A program made the position numbers and the translations under genes. Below the pieces are notes generated by a model. That model was not told where the DNA came from and searched no databases. It saw only the letters and a program-made list of their open reading frames with translations. From Rhynchonema sp. JSB1_4 (Eukaryota; Nematoda; Chromadorea; Monhysterida; Xyalidae), in assembly GCA_030248065.1 (NCBI GenBank), contig JASAMV010001731.1, positions 1 through 64,000 on the forward strand: a stretch of DNA of 64,000 nucleotides. Direction: 5' to 3'. Position 1 is the stretch's first letter. Each line of letters begins with the position of its first letter. This document shows, in pieces, positions 1-9,278 of this stretch.

Positions 1-226
1 TTGGAAAAAAACCGTTTTTTCCAAAAGTTGCCACTTCAAAATTTCCGGAAAAATAAAAAACGTATTTTTCCGGGCCTCGGGAAAAAAAAGGTTTTTTTCC
101 GGCCCGCAAGTATAGTCGACCCCCCCCCCCAGATTTCGGACTTGGGTCATCTTTTCTATCGTCAACACATTTCGGGTTCCAATCTATCTATCGTCAACAT
201 CCTGGCCAAGTACTACACTGGTTAAG
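1..226. repeat. Dispersed repeat fragment with two 18-bp cores
   Basis: A-rich, TTTCCGGAAAAA-type sequence is followed by a C-run and two copies of the core ATCTATCTATCGTCAACA (one imperfect at about 150-167, one exact at 182-199). The same order recurs at 3700-4205, where a hAT-like element has landed inside the first core, so this copy represents the uninterrupted arrangement. The first 110 bases resemble about 10040-10180. The open frame here is a repeat by-product, not a gene. Confidence 0.6.
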
Positions 227-819
227 AACGGCACCGATTAATTTTACATCGAAGTTTGGAGAAATGTCGAGCTTTTTTTAAGCCACAGATCACCAAACGC
301 TCGGGCCGGCCCGGAATGCGGAGTCAGCTCGGAACCCGGCCCGATTGCGACCTCTGGGGGTGTTGAGCCCAGGCTTATTCCGGGGGGAAGGGGTTAACTT
401 GTAGGAGGGAGGCGGTACCCCTTTTTTTCGGAGGGGGAACAGTCGTACCTACCTCTGGCCTGGGCACAATATCACTTTTGACACCCAATACCAATACCAA
501 TACCGGCCCTGTCCCGATCCCCAATACCAATACCAAATTGGTGACCCAATACCAGTGGTGTAGCTACCGAGACGGGGCGGCAACCTACTGTACCACCCAA
601 AATGCGGGGCGGCAACCTACCTACTGTACCAGCCGAGCTAGGGGTGGGGGGGGGGTCGTACCACGGGGGGGGTCATCTGGAAACCGAAATTTTTTATGTC
701 TAAATACTGAAGAAAATGTGGCCTAAAACACTAATTTCGCGTGCAGCGCGCGATTTTTCGCCCATTTGCAGACAAATATGCTAACTTTAAGCCAAAAATG
801 AATGATTTGGGTGAAAAGT

Positions 820-1247
820 TACCGTATTGTCGGAAATAGAACCCGGGGGGTCTATTTTTTCACTGGGGTCATTTTCAGAGGGACTCAATCTGTGGGGGGT
901 CAATTCCTGGGGGGTTATATTTTTCATTAGCACACAAGAAACAAAAAAAATCATTGTTAATGACGCCCATAAAAATGGATTGTTTTCGGTATTTTCTTCC
1001 TTTAACAGCGTCGATTATGCTTAAAAGCTGTATTCTGTTGTGTACGCAAGCTTAAACAACGTTTGACACAACAACACAGCCCCTACCGTGCCCCGCTAAT
1101 ATGTAGTACAGTAAAACTGGGGTGGGGTTCTATTAATGGGGGGTCAATTAATGGGGGGGTTCTATTTTTTGATTTCGAGCCATTTCGGGGGGTTCAATTA
1201 ATGGGAGGGTTGAGTGATGAGGGGGTCTCTATTCAGACAATACGGTA
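820..1247. mobile_element. MITE with TACCGTATTGTC ends, copy 1
   Basis: The inverted ends are TACCGTATTGTC at 820 and GACAATACGGTA ending at 1247; the outer TA could be the target duplication. Inside the ends are G-rich blocks containing TCAATTAATGGGGGG or CTATTTTTTCACTGGGG. The AT-rich centre contains GCTTAAACAACGTTTGACAC, also found at 1440-1470, 34200 and 35570. Non-coding. Confidence 0.6.
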
Positions 1248-1293
1248 GGTGGGGCAGCAACCTACCTACTGTACCGGGGAGGCGCGGCAACCT

Positions 1294-1681
1294 CCCGTAT
1301 TGTCGAAAATTGACCCCCTCCAATTAAGATGAACCCCTAAATGACTCGAAAATAAAAAATAGAACCCCCATTAAATTGACCCCCCCATGGAACCCACCAG
1401 ACCTCCGCGATTACCGCGGAGTACATGTTATGGTGAGGCTCGTATTATTGTGTCAAACGTTGTTTAAGCTTTCGTACACAACAATTACAGCTTTTTGAGC
1501 ATAATTGCCGCTGTTGAAGTTAAAGAATACCGAAAACAAGCCATTTTTTATGGGCATTAGTAACAATGATTTTTTTAGCATAAGGAGGCCAAATGAAAAT
1601 TAGGCCCCCAATAGGTAACCCCCCAAAATGACCCCAGTGAAAAAATAAGGACCCCCGGTTCTATTTCCGAACAATACGGTA
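1294..1681. mobile_element. MITE with TACCGTATTGTC ends, copy 2
   Basis: Same family as the copy at 820-1247, in the opposite orientation and only about 46 bp away. It starts at CCGTATTGTCG near 1294 and ends with CAATACGGTA at 1681. Both copies lie in the same older hAT-like element. Confidence 0.55.
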
Positions 1682-1740
1682 CCTACTGTACCAGGCGAGG
1701 GGCAGCAACCTACCTACCACTGCTCATAGGGGGGACCCCC

Positions 1741-2220
1741 CAGCTCACCCATTGTCAATACCAATACCAATACAGGGTGAGACCCGATACCCAATACCAA
1801 TACGCAATACCCAATACCAGATCAATACTGCTGAAGTGCCTGGTATTGGGTTTAGTATTGGGTTGGGATATATTGGAATTCAGTATTGCCGGGTATTTTG
1901 GGTTGGTATTGGTATTGGGTCTTGGATTATTGGTATTAGTATTGGTTTAGCAGTATTGGCGTTTTGGTCTGGTATTGGGTTAGTATTTGGGTTTGGTATT
2001 GGTTTGGTATTGGGTTTTGAGTCAGGTATTGGGTTTGGTATTGGTTTGGTACTGGGTTTTTCTGGATTAATCGTATTGGGGTAATCGTTTTAACCCAAAA
2101 CCTGGGCAAACCCAATACCAATGCCAGGCCAGCTTCAATACCAATACCCAATACCAGCAATTAGACCCAATACCAATACCAAACACTGGTACTGGTATTG
2201 TGTGGTATTGGTATTGGGTA
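1741..2220. repeat. TATTGG/CCAATA hexamer satellite that switches strand
   Basis: An irregular array of CCAATA-type hexamers (about 1752-1830) flips to TATTGG on the same strand (about 1840-2080), flips back (about 2095-2190) and flips again to 2220. A shorter tract lies at 478-545. The changes of polarity would let the tract fold into long hairpins. The long open frames on both strands follow from hexamer periodicity and are not genes. Confidence 0.75.
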
Positions 2221-2933
2221 GTTGTATGTCCCCACCCATAGGCAGTGATGTAGTTGGTCCAAGCAAGAAAGCTAGCTAGCTGGAGGGGTCCGGCACAAGA
2301 AGCTAGCTAGCTAGCCGGGTACCCCGATTTGGGGGTATTGGTCCAGAAGTCAAAAACAGGAGTATGAAATTTGGTCTAAATTATGCTAAAATAAGCCTTA
2401 AAATGCGTATTTTTGTGCACGTGTGAGAAAATTTGAACGAATTTGACCGGGGTTTTGTCCCATAAAATGGTCATTTTGGCACTAAATCAACACTTTTCTT
2501 ACTTGATGGACCGGAGCAAGAAAGCTAGCTAGCCGGTTTGAGAGGTATGAGGTTAAAAAGGTACCAAGGAGTCCTGGGGGGGGGAGGTGGGGGGGGGGGG
2601 GGCGAGCCCCCACCCCCCCCAGGATCACGGGGAATAGGGAGGGGGACCCGAAATTTGGAGGTCATTTTTTAGGCTCGAAAATTTGATCCATTTTTGCCCC
2701 CTCTTTTTGAAAAAAATCTCACTAAGAAGGGTATTTTGGCGATTTTTTACAACATTAACCAAAAATTACTCATTTTATACCTAAAATGCCTATTTGGGCC
2801 TAAGTTGCTTACCTTAGGCAAAAATTGGGGGAGCACGGAGCAGAGCAGCAGACATACAGCGGAGGGGGAACAGGGGGCAGGCGGCAGGCGTACCGGAGGC
2901 CAGGGTTTGGGGGGTATGCCCTTTGGGGGGTTC
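2221..2933. repeat. Repeat remnants with AGCTAGCTAGC blocks and a G-rich tract
   Basis: Two blocks of GCAAGAAAGCTAGCTAGC (about 2260-2320 and 2515-2540) flank an AT-rich stretch, suggesting another short element with related ends. Beyond it, 2570-2900 holds a long G/C-run tract and a fragment with the AT-rich core and GGAGGGGGAACAG motif seen intact at 3741-4150. No gene seen. Confidence 0.4.
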
Positions 2934-3041
2934 ATCTATCTATCGTCAACACTTTTTGATTTCATCTATCTATCGTCAACACATATGGGCAAATCTATCT
3001 ATCGTCAACAAATTTTGGGAACAATCTATCTATCGTCAACA
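2934..3041. repeat. Four-copy array of an 18-bp core with 11-13-bp spacers
   Basis: ATCTATCTATCGTCAACA occurs at 2934, 2964, 2993 and 3024, spaced 30, 29 and 31 bp. The spacers differ in sequence. Pairs of the same core, 32 bp apart, occur near 150/182 and at 4151/4183, with a single copy near 3672. It looks like the subterminal repeat array of a transposon family rather than a satellite. Confidence 0.8.
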
Positions 3042-3211
3042 CATTTCGAACCCAAAATTGACATTTTTGCCTCAAAATGGCCCAAAATCGGTATTTTTCA
3101 CCACAAATAGGCAAAAATCGCGCGCTACGCGCGGATTTAGTACATCTATACACATTTTCATTAATATTTACACGTTATTACCTACTTAATGCACTATACT
3201 ATACCGTAAAA

Positions 3212-3639
3212 CCTAAATAGAAGGGGGGGGGCTCTATTAACTCACTGACCCCATTTTGGGGGGCTCTATTACGGGGGAGGGCTCTATTCCGGGGGGGCCT
3301 CTATTAATTCACTGACCCGAACCTGAAAAATTGTTCTCAGAAATACCCCCAAAACCCCTAAAAAGGGGTTTGAAAGGATGTTTTTTCGCTTGTAATCGCA
3401 TTTATTCGTGTCTATTCGTCAATAGGAGGCGTATTATGTGCTCTGAACGAACAACAAACGTGCATAAATGTACCTGTACACCACTATCAAGCCTTAATAC
3501 ACTACAGTATAGGGGATGTTACTTAGGGGGGGGGCTATATTCCGGGGGGGCCTCTATTAATTCACTGACCCCCTTTTGGGGGGCTGTCTCACGGGGGGGG
3601 GCTCTATTCCGGGGGGGCTGTATTTAGGTTTTTACGGTA
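3212..3639. mobile_element. MITE with TACCGTAAAAACC ends, copy 1
   Basis: The ends are TACCGTAAAACCTAAATA at 3212 and TATTTAGGTTTTTACGGTA ending at 3639. Subterminal G-rich blocks repeat CTCTATTAATTCACTGACC near both ends. The unique-looking centre contains a conserved stretch with GTGCTCTGAACGAACAACAA, recurring at about 5248, 8259 (diverged), 8750 and 9030. TA is the likely target. Non-coding. Confidence 0.7.
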
Positions 3640-3740
3640 CATTGATTTTTGGCGACCCCCCCCCTCCCCACCATCTATCTATCGTCAACAAGTTTGGGTC
3701 GACCCCCCCCCCCCAGATTTCGGACTTGGGTCATCTATCT

Positions 3741-4150
3741 CAGTGTAGTTCCTGGTCCGGAGGGGGAACAGACGTACCCTCCACTATTTTCGGAGGGGGA
3801 ACAGACGTACCAACCTGGGGGGGGGGGGGGGGGGGGGAAGTCCCAATGTGGGGGGGGGGGGACGGCAAAAAGTCATTTTTTGAGGTCGAAAAATTGGACT
3901 ATTTTTGCCTTCTTTTACGAAAAATCCCCTATAAAAAGGGTAGTTTGGCGTTTTTTTGGAGGTTTCACCTAAAGTTTACCTATTTTTGGCCTAAAAATGC
4001 CTATTTTAGGCCTAAATTTGCCCATTTTAGGAAAAAATTGGGGGAGCAGACGTACCCGGAGGGGGAACAGTGGGGCAGGCGTACCTCGGAGGGGGAGCAG
4101 CCGGACCCGCGGGGGGGTCCCCCCCCTCCCCCCCCCCAGGAACTACACTG
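3741..4150. mobile_element. hAT-like MITE, 410 bp, target duplication ATCTATCT
   Basis: It begins CAGTGTAGTTCCTGG and ends CCAGGAACTACACTG, a perfect 15-bp terminal inverted repeat. It is flanked on both sides by the 8-bp duplication ATCTATCT (3733-3740 and 4151-4158), the hAT hallmark. GGAGGGGGAACAGACGTACC motifs repeat near both ends, around an AT-rich core with AGGCCTAAA. It interrupts an 18-bp core repeat whose uninterrupted counterpart is at about 150. No transposase. Confidence 0.9.
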
Positions 4151-4275
4151 ATCTATCTATCGTCAACACATTTCGGGTCCCAATCTATCTATCGTCAACA
4201 CCTTGACCAAGTCAAGTACTACACTGCCGGAGGCTGGAGGGGGACAGGCGTACCCGAGAGGGGACCCACTCACCC

Positions 4276-4560
4276 CAGGAACTACACTGCCTTGAAATTT
4301 AAAACACGAACCTGTTTCTTCTGTGACACCATTTTTTATCTTTTTTGGTCGGCTTGTCGACGTCGAGCAGCTCGTCAAGTTTCCTTGAGTCGTTACTGCA
4401 GTGTGCACGTGATCTTGATGAGTTAACGGTTTCCCAATGTTCTGCAACTTGTGAAAAATTAGATGGGAAACAAATGATGCCTTGCCTTCGTTTCTTTTTG
4501 ACACAATATTGCACAAAACACAGGCAATGATCAGGAAAAATAAATAATCAAATGAATTGA
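4276..4560 (+). other. Low-repeat island with a short open frame
   Basis: This stretch between two transposons carries none of the local repeat motifs. On the plus strand 4345-4530 is open for 61 codons, Ser-rich first and then mixed hydrophobic and charged with several Cys. It has no recognised family, no clear splice signals and competing frames on the minus strand. It could be a stray exon or chance. Confidence 0.2.
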
Positions 4561-4603
4561 GAAAGAAAATATCCGGCAGATAGTGATCACCAGGGCCACA
4601 GAC

Positions 4604-4990
4604 CAGTGTAGTTCCTGGTCCGGCGCGGCGGTTAGTGTACCTACCCCTTTTTTCCGTGCGGCGGTTAGTGTACCTCCCTGGGGGGGGGGGAAGGGGGGAA
4701 GACCCAAATCCAGGAAAAAGTCACTTTTTGAGGTGGAAAATTTGACCGATTTTTGGCCCTTTTTGGAAAAAATTCTCCATAAAAAGGGTATTTTGGCGAC
4801 TTTTGACATCATTGACCTGAAAATCACCCATTTTAGGCCTAAAAATGCCCATTTCAGGCCTAAAAATGCCGATTTTAGGCAAAAATTGAGGCGGTTAGTG
4901 TACCTGGCGCGGCGGTTAGTGTACTTGTGTACCTTGGTCGCGGCGGTTAGTGTACCTTTGGTGAGGACCCCTCCCCCAGGAACTACACTG
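4604..4990. mobile_element. hAT-like MITE, 387 bp, target duplication CCACAGAC
   Basis: The same CAGTGTAGTTCCTGG ends as the 3741 element, with exact 8-bp flanking duplications CCACAGAC (4596-4603 and 4991-4998). The subterminal repeat differs: GGCGGTTAGTGTACCT in several copies on each side. The core again carries ATTTTAGGCCTAAAAATGCC. Non-autonomous. Confidence 0.9.
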
Positions 4991-5016
4991 CCACAGACCA
5001 ATCACTAACCAACCAC

Positions 5017-5645
5017 TACCGTAAAAACCCAAATACAAGAGGGCTCTATTAATTCACTGACCAGATTATGGGGGGCTCTATTACGGGGGGGCTCTATTTC
5101 GGGGATCTCTATTAATTCAATGACCCGAACCTGAGAAATTGTTCCCAGAAATACCCTCCAATACCCCTAAAAAGGGGTTTGAAATGATGTTTTTTGCTTG
5201 TAATCGCATTTATTCGTGTCTATTCGTCAATAAGAGGAGTATTATGTGCTCTGAACGAACAACAAACGTTAACTCTGGGCTCTATTAATTCACTGACCAG
5301 ATTATGGGGGGGCTCTATTCAGGGGGGGGGGGCGCTATTAATTCAATGACCCAAATCTGAAAAATTGTTCCCTAAAAAGGTGTTTGAAACGATGTTTTTT
5401 GCTTATAATCGCATTTATTCGTGTCTTTTCATCAATAAGAGGCATTATATATGCTCTAAACGAACAAGAAACGTGCGTAGATGTGCCTGTGCACAACTAT
5501 CAAGCCTTAATACACTACTGTATATGGGATGTTACTTAGGGGGGTGGCTCTATTCCGGGGGCTCTATTAATTCACTGACCACTTTTTTGTGGGCTGCATT
5601 ACGGGGGGCTCTATTCCAGTGGGCTGTATTTAGGTTTTTACGGTA
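5017..5645. mobile_element. MITE with TACCGTAAAAACC ends, copy 2, internally duplicated
   Basis: Ends as in the 3212 copy, but 629 bp long because the core and CTCTATTAATTCACTGACC blocks occur twice (about 5040-5265 and 5280-5600). A second family member inserted or recombined into the first. Non-coding. Confidence 0.65.
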
Positions 5646-6339
5646 TGTGCGGTCGACTGTTGCAGGGCCTAAATCACAGAAGAAATCGAATTCACCTTAA
5701 TTTTTTCAAGCCTTACCTTTGCAACTACCTTTAGATTTTGTGGACTTGCCGCGAATTGCGGTTCTGTGCTTTGCCAACCTAATGTGGTGTGCTGCCTATA
5801 GTTGCCGGCGAAAAAGACGGTTTTTTTTCCTGAAAAAACGAAAAAAACGCTTTTTGCCAGTAAAACATATTTTTCTGGAAAAATTGCACGGAGGATTTTG
5901 AAGTTTTCTGAAAAAGTTAAAAATTATGGGAAACAACCTAGTTTTATTGCGGAAACATACTTTTTCAAAGGTTTTCCAGCTCTTTTGAAACTTTTATTCG
6001 CACTTTTTGAGCAGGATCCTTTTTATACACCATTTTTAGCGCATAATGTGCCAAATATACAATATCGAAAAAACGGTGTACATCACAATTTTTTGCAGTT
6101 CTAGGGGCTTTCGGTAGAAATTTGAACATTTTTCACCGAATAATGGGCATTTTGAGGGCGGGTTTGGTACCAGAGCGGGGTGGGTAGGGGGAGGGTACCA
6201 GAGTGGGGCGAGTACGGGTAGCTGGTTGAGTACCATTGGGGGTACCAACTCGACCCCCTCCGCAGCCACAGCGCTGCATTACAGAAGTGCAATCTCGCTT
6301 TAAATATTTGTCGCATTATGTAAAGACAAACCAGCCGTG
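5646..6339. other. AT-rich repeat remnants, no gene
   Basis: Runs such as GAAAAAACGAAAAAAACG resemble other AT-rich remnants in the window. From 6140 to 6275 there is the right half of a hAT-like element with repeats of GGTACCAGAGYGGGGYGGGT, ending CCACAGCGCTG. No convincing exon. Confidence 0.4.
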
Positions 6340-6576
6340 CTTTGCAGACCTAGACCATACCGTATCACCCTGAATTCTTACACACTTGAAATGTTTCGGG
6401 TTACTGTGACCACGTCTCGCGCGGTTAGCCGATAAACAACAAACACAAACGCGCGTAAATGTTTCATGATCTCGGCTCTTTCACACGCAAGCCACGCGCG
6501 ACGTGGCTACAGTAACCCGAAACATTTCAAGTATATAAGAGTTCAGGGTGATACGGTATGGTCTGAGCCTGCAAAG
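6340..6576. mobile_element. Foldback element, about 237 bp
   Basis: CTTTGCAGACCTAGACCATA starts an inverted repeat of about 65 bp, whose partner ends at 6576 (GGTCTGAGCCTGCAAAG). Both arms contain CCGTATCACCCTGAA-type and GTTTCGGGTTACTG-type sequence, so the element folds into one long hairpin with a central loop rich in CGCG. Target duplication not clear. Confidence 0.6.
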
Positions 6577-7188
6577 TATGCCTATACCGCTCAGACCACT
6601 GACCCATTATTTTGTAACCATGGCGGTCAATGCCTATCGCCAGTTCTAAAACAAAAAAACATGACTACGCGCAGAGCGCGAAAACTTTTAAGTTACTATT
6701 ACTACTACATTCTAAATGGGAGAAGATTACAACCACCAAAATTATATTCTCAGCTGCTCTCGCGGGTTTGTCGTGCTTTTAGAAGTTTTTGTGAAAAAAG
6801 CATTGAATTTTTAAGGTGCGGCGCACCTCGTAATTCTGGGGGAAGCAGTGCGTTCCTAGATCTGCTCAGAGGGGCGCACCTACGCCCGTGCGCCCCCCGT
6901 GTGCACCCATGCTTTTAGGGCTTCGGCCCTGGAGCTTTTAGGGCGACCCGTTGTCTCACTCTCACATCGGTCTACAGTTTCTATGCTGGACAGCGTTGAG
7001 AAAAAAAGAAAAAGAAACCTCAAAAGTCGGCGAAGTGAATGAACATGCATTTATCATTTCCAGCACCGAAGAAAAAATTAAGGGAAAGTATCAGCAAAAA
7101 GATAGAAACAGTATGGTGCCAGGCCAAACCGTGGTACCGCTACCGGCCGAGCTAGGGGGGGGGGACAAAATTTTTTAGGTCCAAAAAC
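6577..7188. other. No gene seen
   Basis: The stretch is of mixed composition with a CG-rich palindrome-like motif near 6667 and GC-rich sequence at 6800-6950. The open frames are short, on both strands, without splice context. The final 80 bases (TACCGGCCGAGCTAGGGGGG) match a piece of the CAGTGGTGTAGC family. Confidence 0.35.
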
Positions 7189-7941
7189 CAGTGCTGTGGC
7201 TACTTTGGCGGGGCGGGTAGGGTACATAGGTGGAAAAAATCGGGGCGGGTAGGGGGTCGTGTACCTGGGATTTTGGGGGGGGGATGCGGTTTGGGGGGGA
7301 GGGGGAAGATTTTTCGGGGCGGGTAGGATACAACACAAGTTTTTTCGGGTGTCTGTTTTTATGTAAAAACCTAAAATACAAGGGGGGGGGGGGCTGTATT
7401 TTTTCACTGACCCCTTTTAGGGGGGGCTGTATTTTTGGGGGGCTGTATGTTTGGGGGGGCTGTATTTTTTCGCTGCCCAAAATCTCAAAAAATGTTCCAC
7501 AAAATACCCCTAAAATGGAGTTCTGTCAGGGTGTTACTGGTCATTATTGAGTGTTTTTATAGGTGCAGATCTTCCATAAAAGGCTTTACGTCATCATATA
7601 CTCAACCACAAACGTTGTACACAAGGTGTCTTATGCAAGAACTTGACTTTACGACCCTCAAGCGGGGAATTCCAAGTTGGGGGGGGCTGTGTTTTTGGGG
7701 GGGCTCTATTTTTTCACTGACCCCTTTTAGGGGGGCTGTATTTTTGGGGGGCTCTATTTTAGGGAATACGGTACTAAAAAGTACACATATCGATATGCAC
7801 TTTTTAGGGTTTTCGGTCGAAATTTGGGCATTTTTGACCAGGGTACCAGAGCGGGGCGGGTAGGGGGTAGCGTACCAGGCCGGGGCGGGTAGGGTACCAT
7901 TGGGGGGACCCCCCACCCCCCCCCCCCCAGCCACAGCACTG
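7189..7941. mobile_element. hAT-like element with CAGTGCTGTGGCT ends, carrying a nested MITE
   Basis: Starts CAGTGCTGTGGCT and ends AGCCACAGCACTG. The flanks are GTCCAAAAAC on the left and GTCCAAAC on the right, an 8-bp duplication differing only in A-run length. GGGCGGGTAGGGTACC-type motifs lie inside both ends. A diverged TACCGTAAAAACC-type MITE occupies about 7370-7773. Non-coding. Confidence 0.65.
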
Positions 7942-8030
7942 GTCCAAACAGTGTGTAGTTCCTGGGGGGAGGGGGGCCCCCTCGGGTACGCTGTCTCTCC
8001 CTCAGGTGGTGCGTGAGCGTGGTGGTACAC

Positions 8031-8426
8031 TACCGTAAAAACCTAGAAGGGGGGGCTCTATTAATTCACTGACCCCATTTAGGGGGGTCTATTACGGGGG
8101 GGCTCTATTCCGGGGGGGCCTCTATTAATTCACTGACCCGAACCTGAAAAATTGTTCCCAGAAATACCCCCAAAACCCCCTAAAAAGGGGTTTGAAAGGA
8201 TGGTATTTCGCTTGTAATCGCATTTATTAGTGTCTATTTGTCAATAAGAGGCGTATTATGTGCTATGAACGAGCAACAAACGTGCATAAATGTACCTGTG
8301 CACCACTGTCAGGCCTTAATACACTACAGTATAGGGGATGTTACTTAGGGGGGCTCTATTAATTCACTGACCCCTTTTTGGGGGGCTCTATTCCGGGGGG
8401 GGGGCTGTATTTAGGTTTTTACGGTA
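8031..8426. mobile_element. MITE with TACCGTAAAAACC ends, copy 3
   Basis: 396 bp, from TACCGTAAAAACC at 8031 to GGTTTTTACGGTA ending at 8426. CTCTATTAATTCACTGACC lies near both ends and the conserved core in the middle. It is very similar to the copy at 3212, so activity was probably recent. Confidence 0.7.
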
Positions 8427-8587
8427 TCCCCCTATCTCCCCCTTCGGGTACACTATCACTATCTCCCCCAATTTTTGCCTAGAATAGGCATTTTAGGCCT
8501 AAAATATGTGATTTTTGGGTCAATGTTCTCAAAAGTCGCCAAAATACCCTTTTTATGAAGGATTTTTTTTCCAAAAAGGGGCAAAAA

Positions 8588-8986
8588 TACCGTAAAAACC
8601 TAAATACAGCCCCCCGGAATAGAGCCCCCTCCGTAATACAGCCCCCAAAAAGGGGTCAGTGAATTAATAGAGCCCCCCCTTAAGTAACATCCCCTATACA
8701 GTAGTGTATTAACGCTTGATAGTGGTGCACAGGTACATTTATGCACGTTTGTTGTTCGTTCAGAGCACATAATACGCCTCTTATTGACGAATAGACACGA
8801 ATAAATGCGATTACAAGCAAAAAAACATCATTTCAAACCCCTTTTTAGGGGTTTTTGGGGGTATTTCTGGGAACAATTTTTTCAGGTTCGGGTCAGTGAA
8901 TTAATAGAGGCCCCCCCGGAATAGAGCCCCCCAAACTGGGGTCAGTGAGTTAATAGAGCCCCCCTTCTATTTAGGTTTTTACGATA
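8588..8986. mobile_element. MITE with TACCGTAAAAACC ends, copy 4 (reverse orientation)
   Basis: Same family, with the core in the opposite orientation to the copy at 8031. A further copy lacking its left end follows immediately at 8987-9278. Both interrupt an older hAT-like element whose pieces (GTACACTATC motifs and AGGCCTAAAA core) lie at 8427-8587 and 9279-9370. Confidence 0.7.
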
Positions 8987-9278
8987 TTAAGGCTTGATAG
9001 TGGTGCACAGGTACATTTATGCACGTTTGTTGTTCGTTCAGAGCACATAATACTCCTCTTATTGACGAATAGACACGAATAAATGCGATTACAAGCGGAA
9101 AAACATCGTTTCAAACCCCTTTTTAGGGGTTTTGGGGTATTTCTGGGAACAATTTCTCAGGTTCGGGTCAGTGAATTAATAGAGGCCCCCTCCCGGAATA
9201 GAGCCTCCCCCGTAATAGAGCCCCCCAAATGGGGTCAGTGAATTAATAGAGCCCACCTTCTATTTAGGTTTTTACGGT
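8987..9278. mobile_element. MITE with TACCGTAAAAACC ends, copy 5, truncated
   Basis: Only the conserved core and right end are present. The left end is missing at the junction with the preceding copy. It is oriented like copy 4, consistent with a tandem arrangement formed by recombination. Confidence 0.6.

Larger units (their letters stand above)
552..1740. mobile_element. hAT-like element of the CAGTGGTGTAGC type, broken by two later insertions
   Basis: The left end CAGTGGTGTAGCTACC begins near 552 and is followed by repeats of the GGCAACCTACCTACTGTACC type. The interior is interrupted at 820-1247 and 1294-1681 by TACCGTATTGTC-ended elements. The same subterminal motif resumes between and after them (1248-1293 and 1682-1720). 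The intact relative is the 357-bp element at 35804-36160. The right terminus is not clearly preserved. No coding capacity. Confidence 0.5.

Noticed and set aside
1752..2160. Long open frames on both strands
   Set aside because: They arise from the hexamer satellite (six-base period gives dipeptide repeats) and are not genes.
2934..3041. CRISPR-like array
   Set aside because: Repeats are 18 bp with 11-13-bp spacers, there are no cas genes, and the surrounding genes are animal genes with introns.
7230..8030. Several 100-142-codon frames on both strands
   Set aside because: Low-complexity Gly/Pro/Ser translations of G-run repeats inside transposons.
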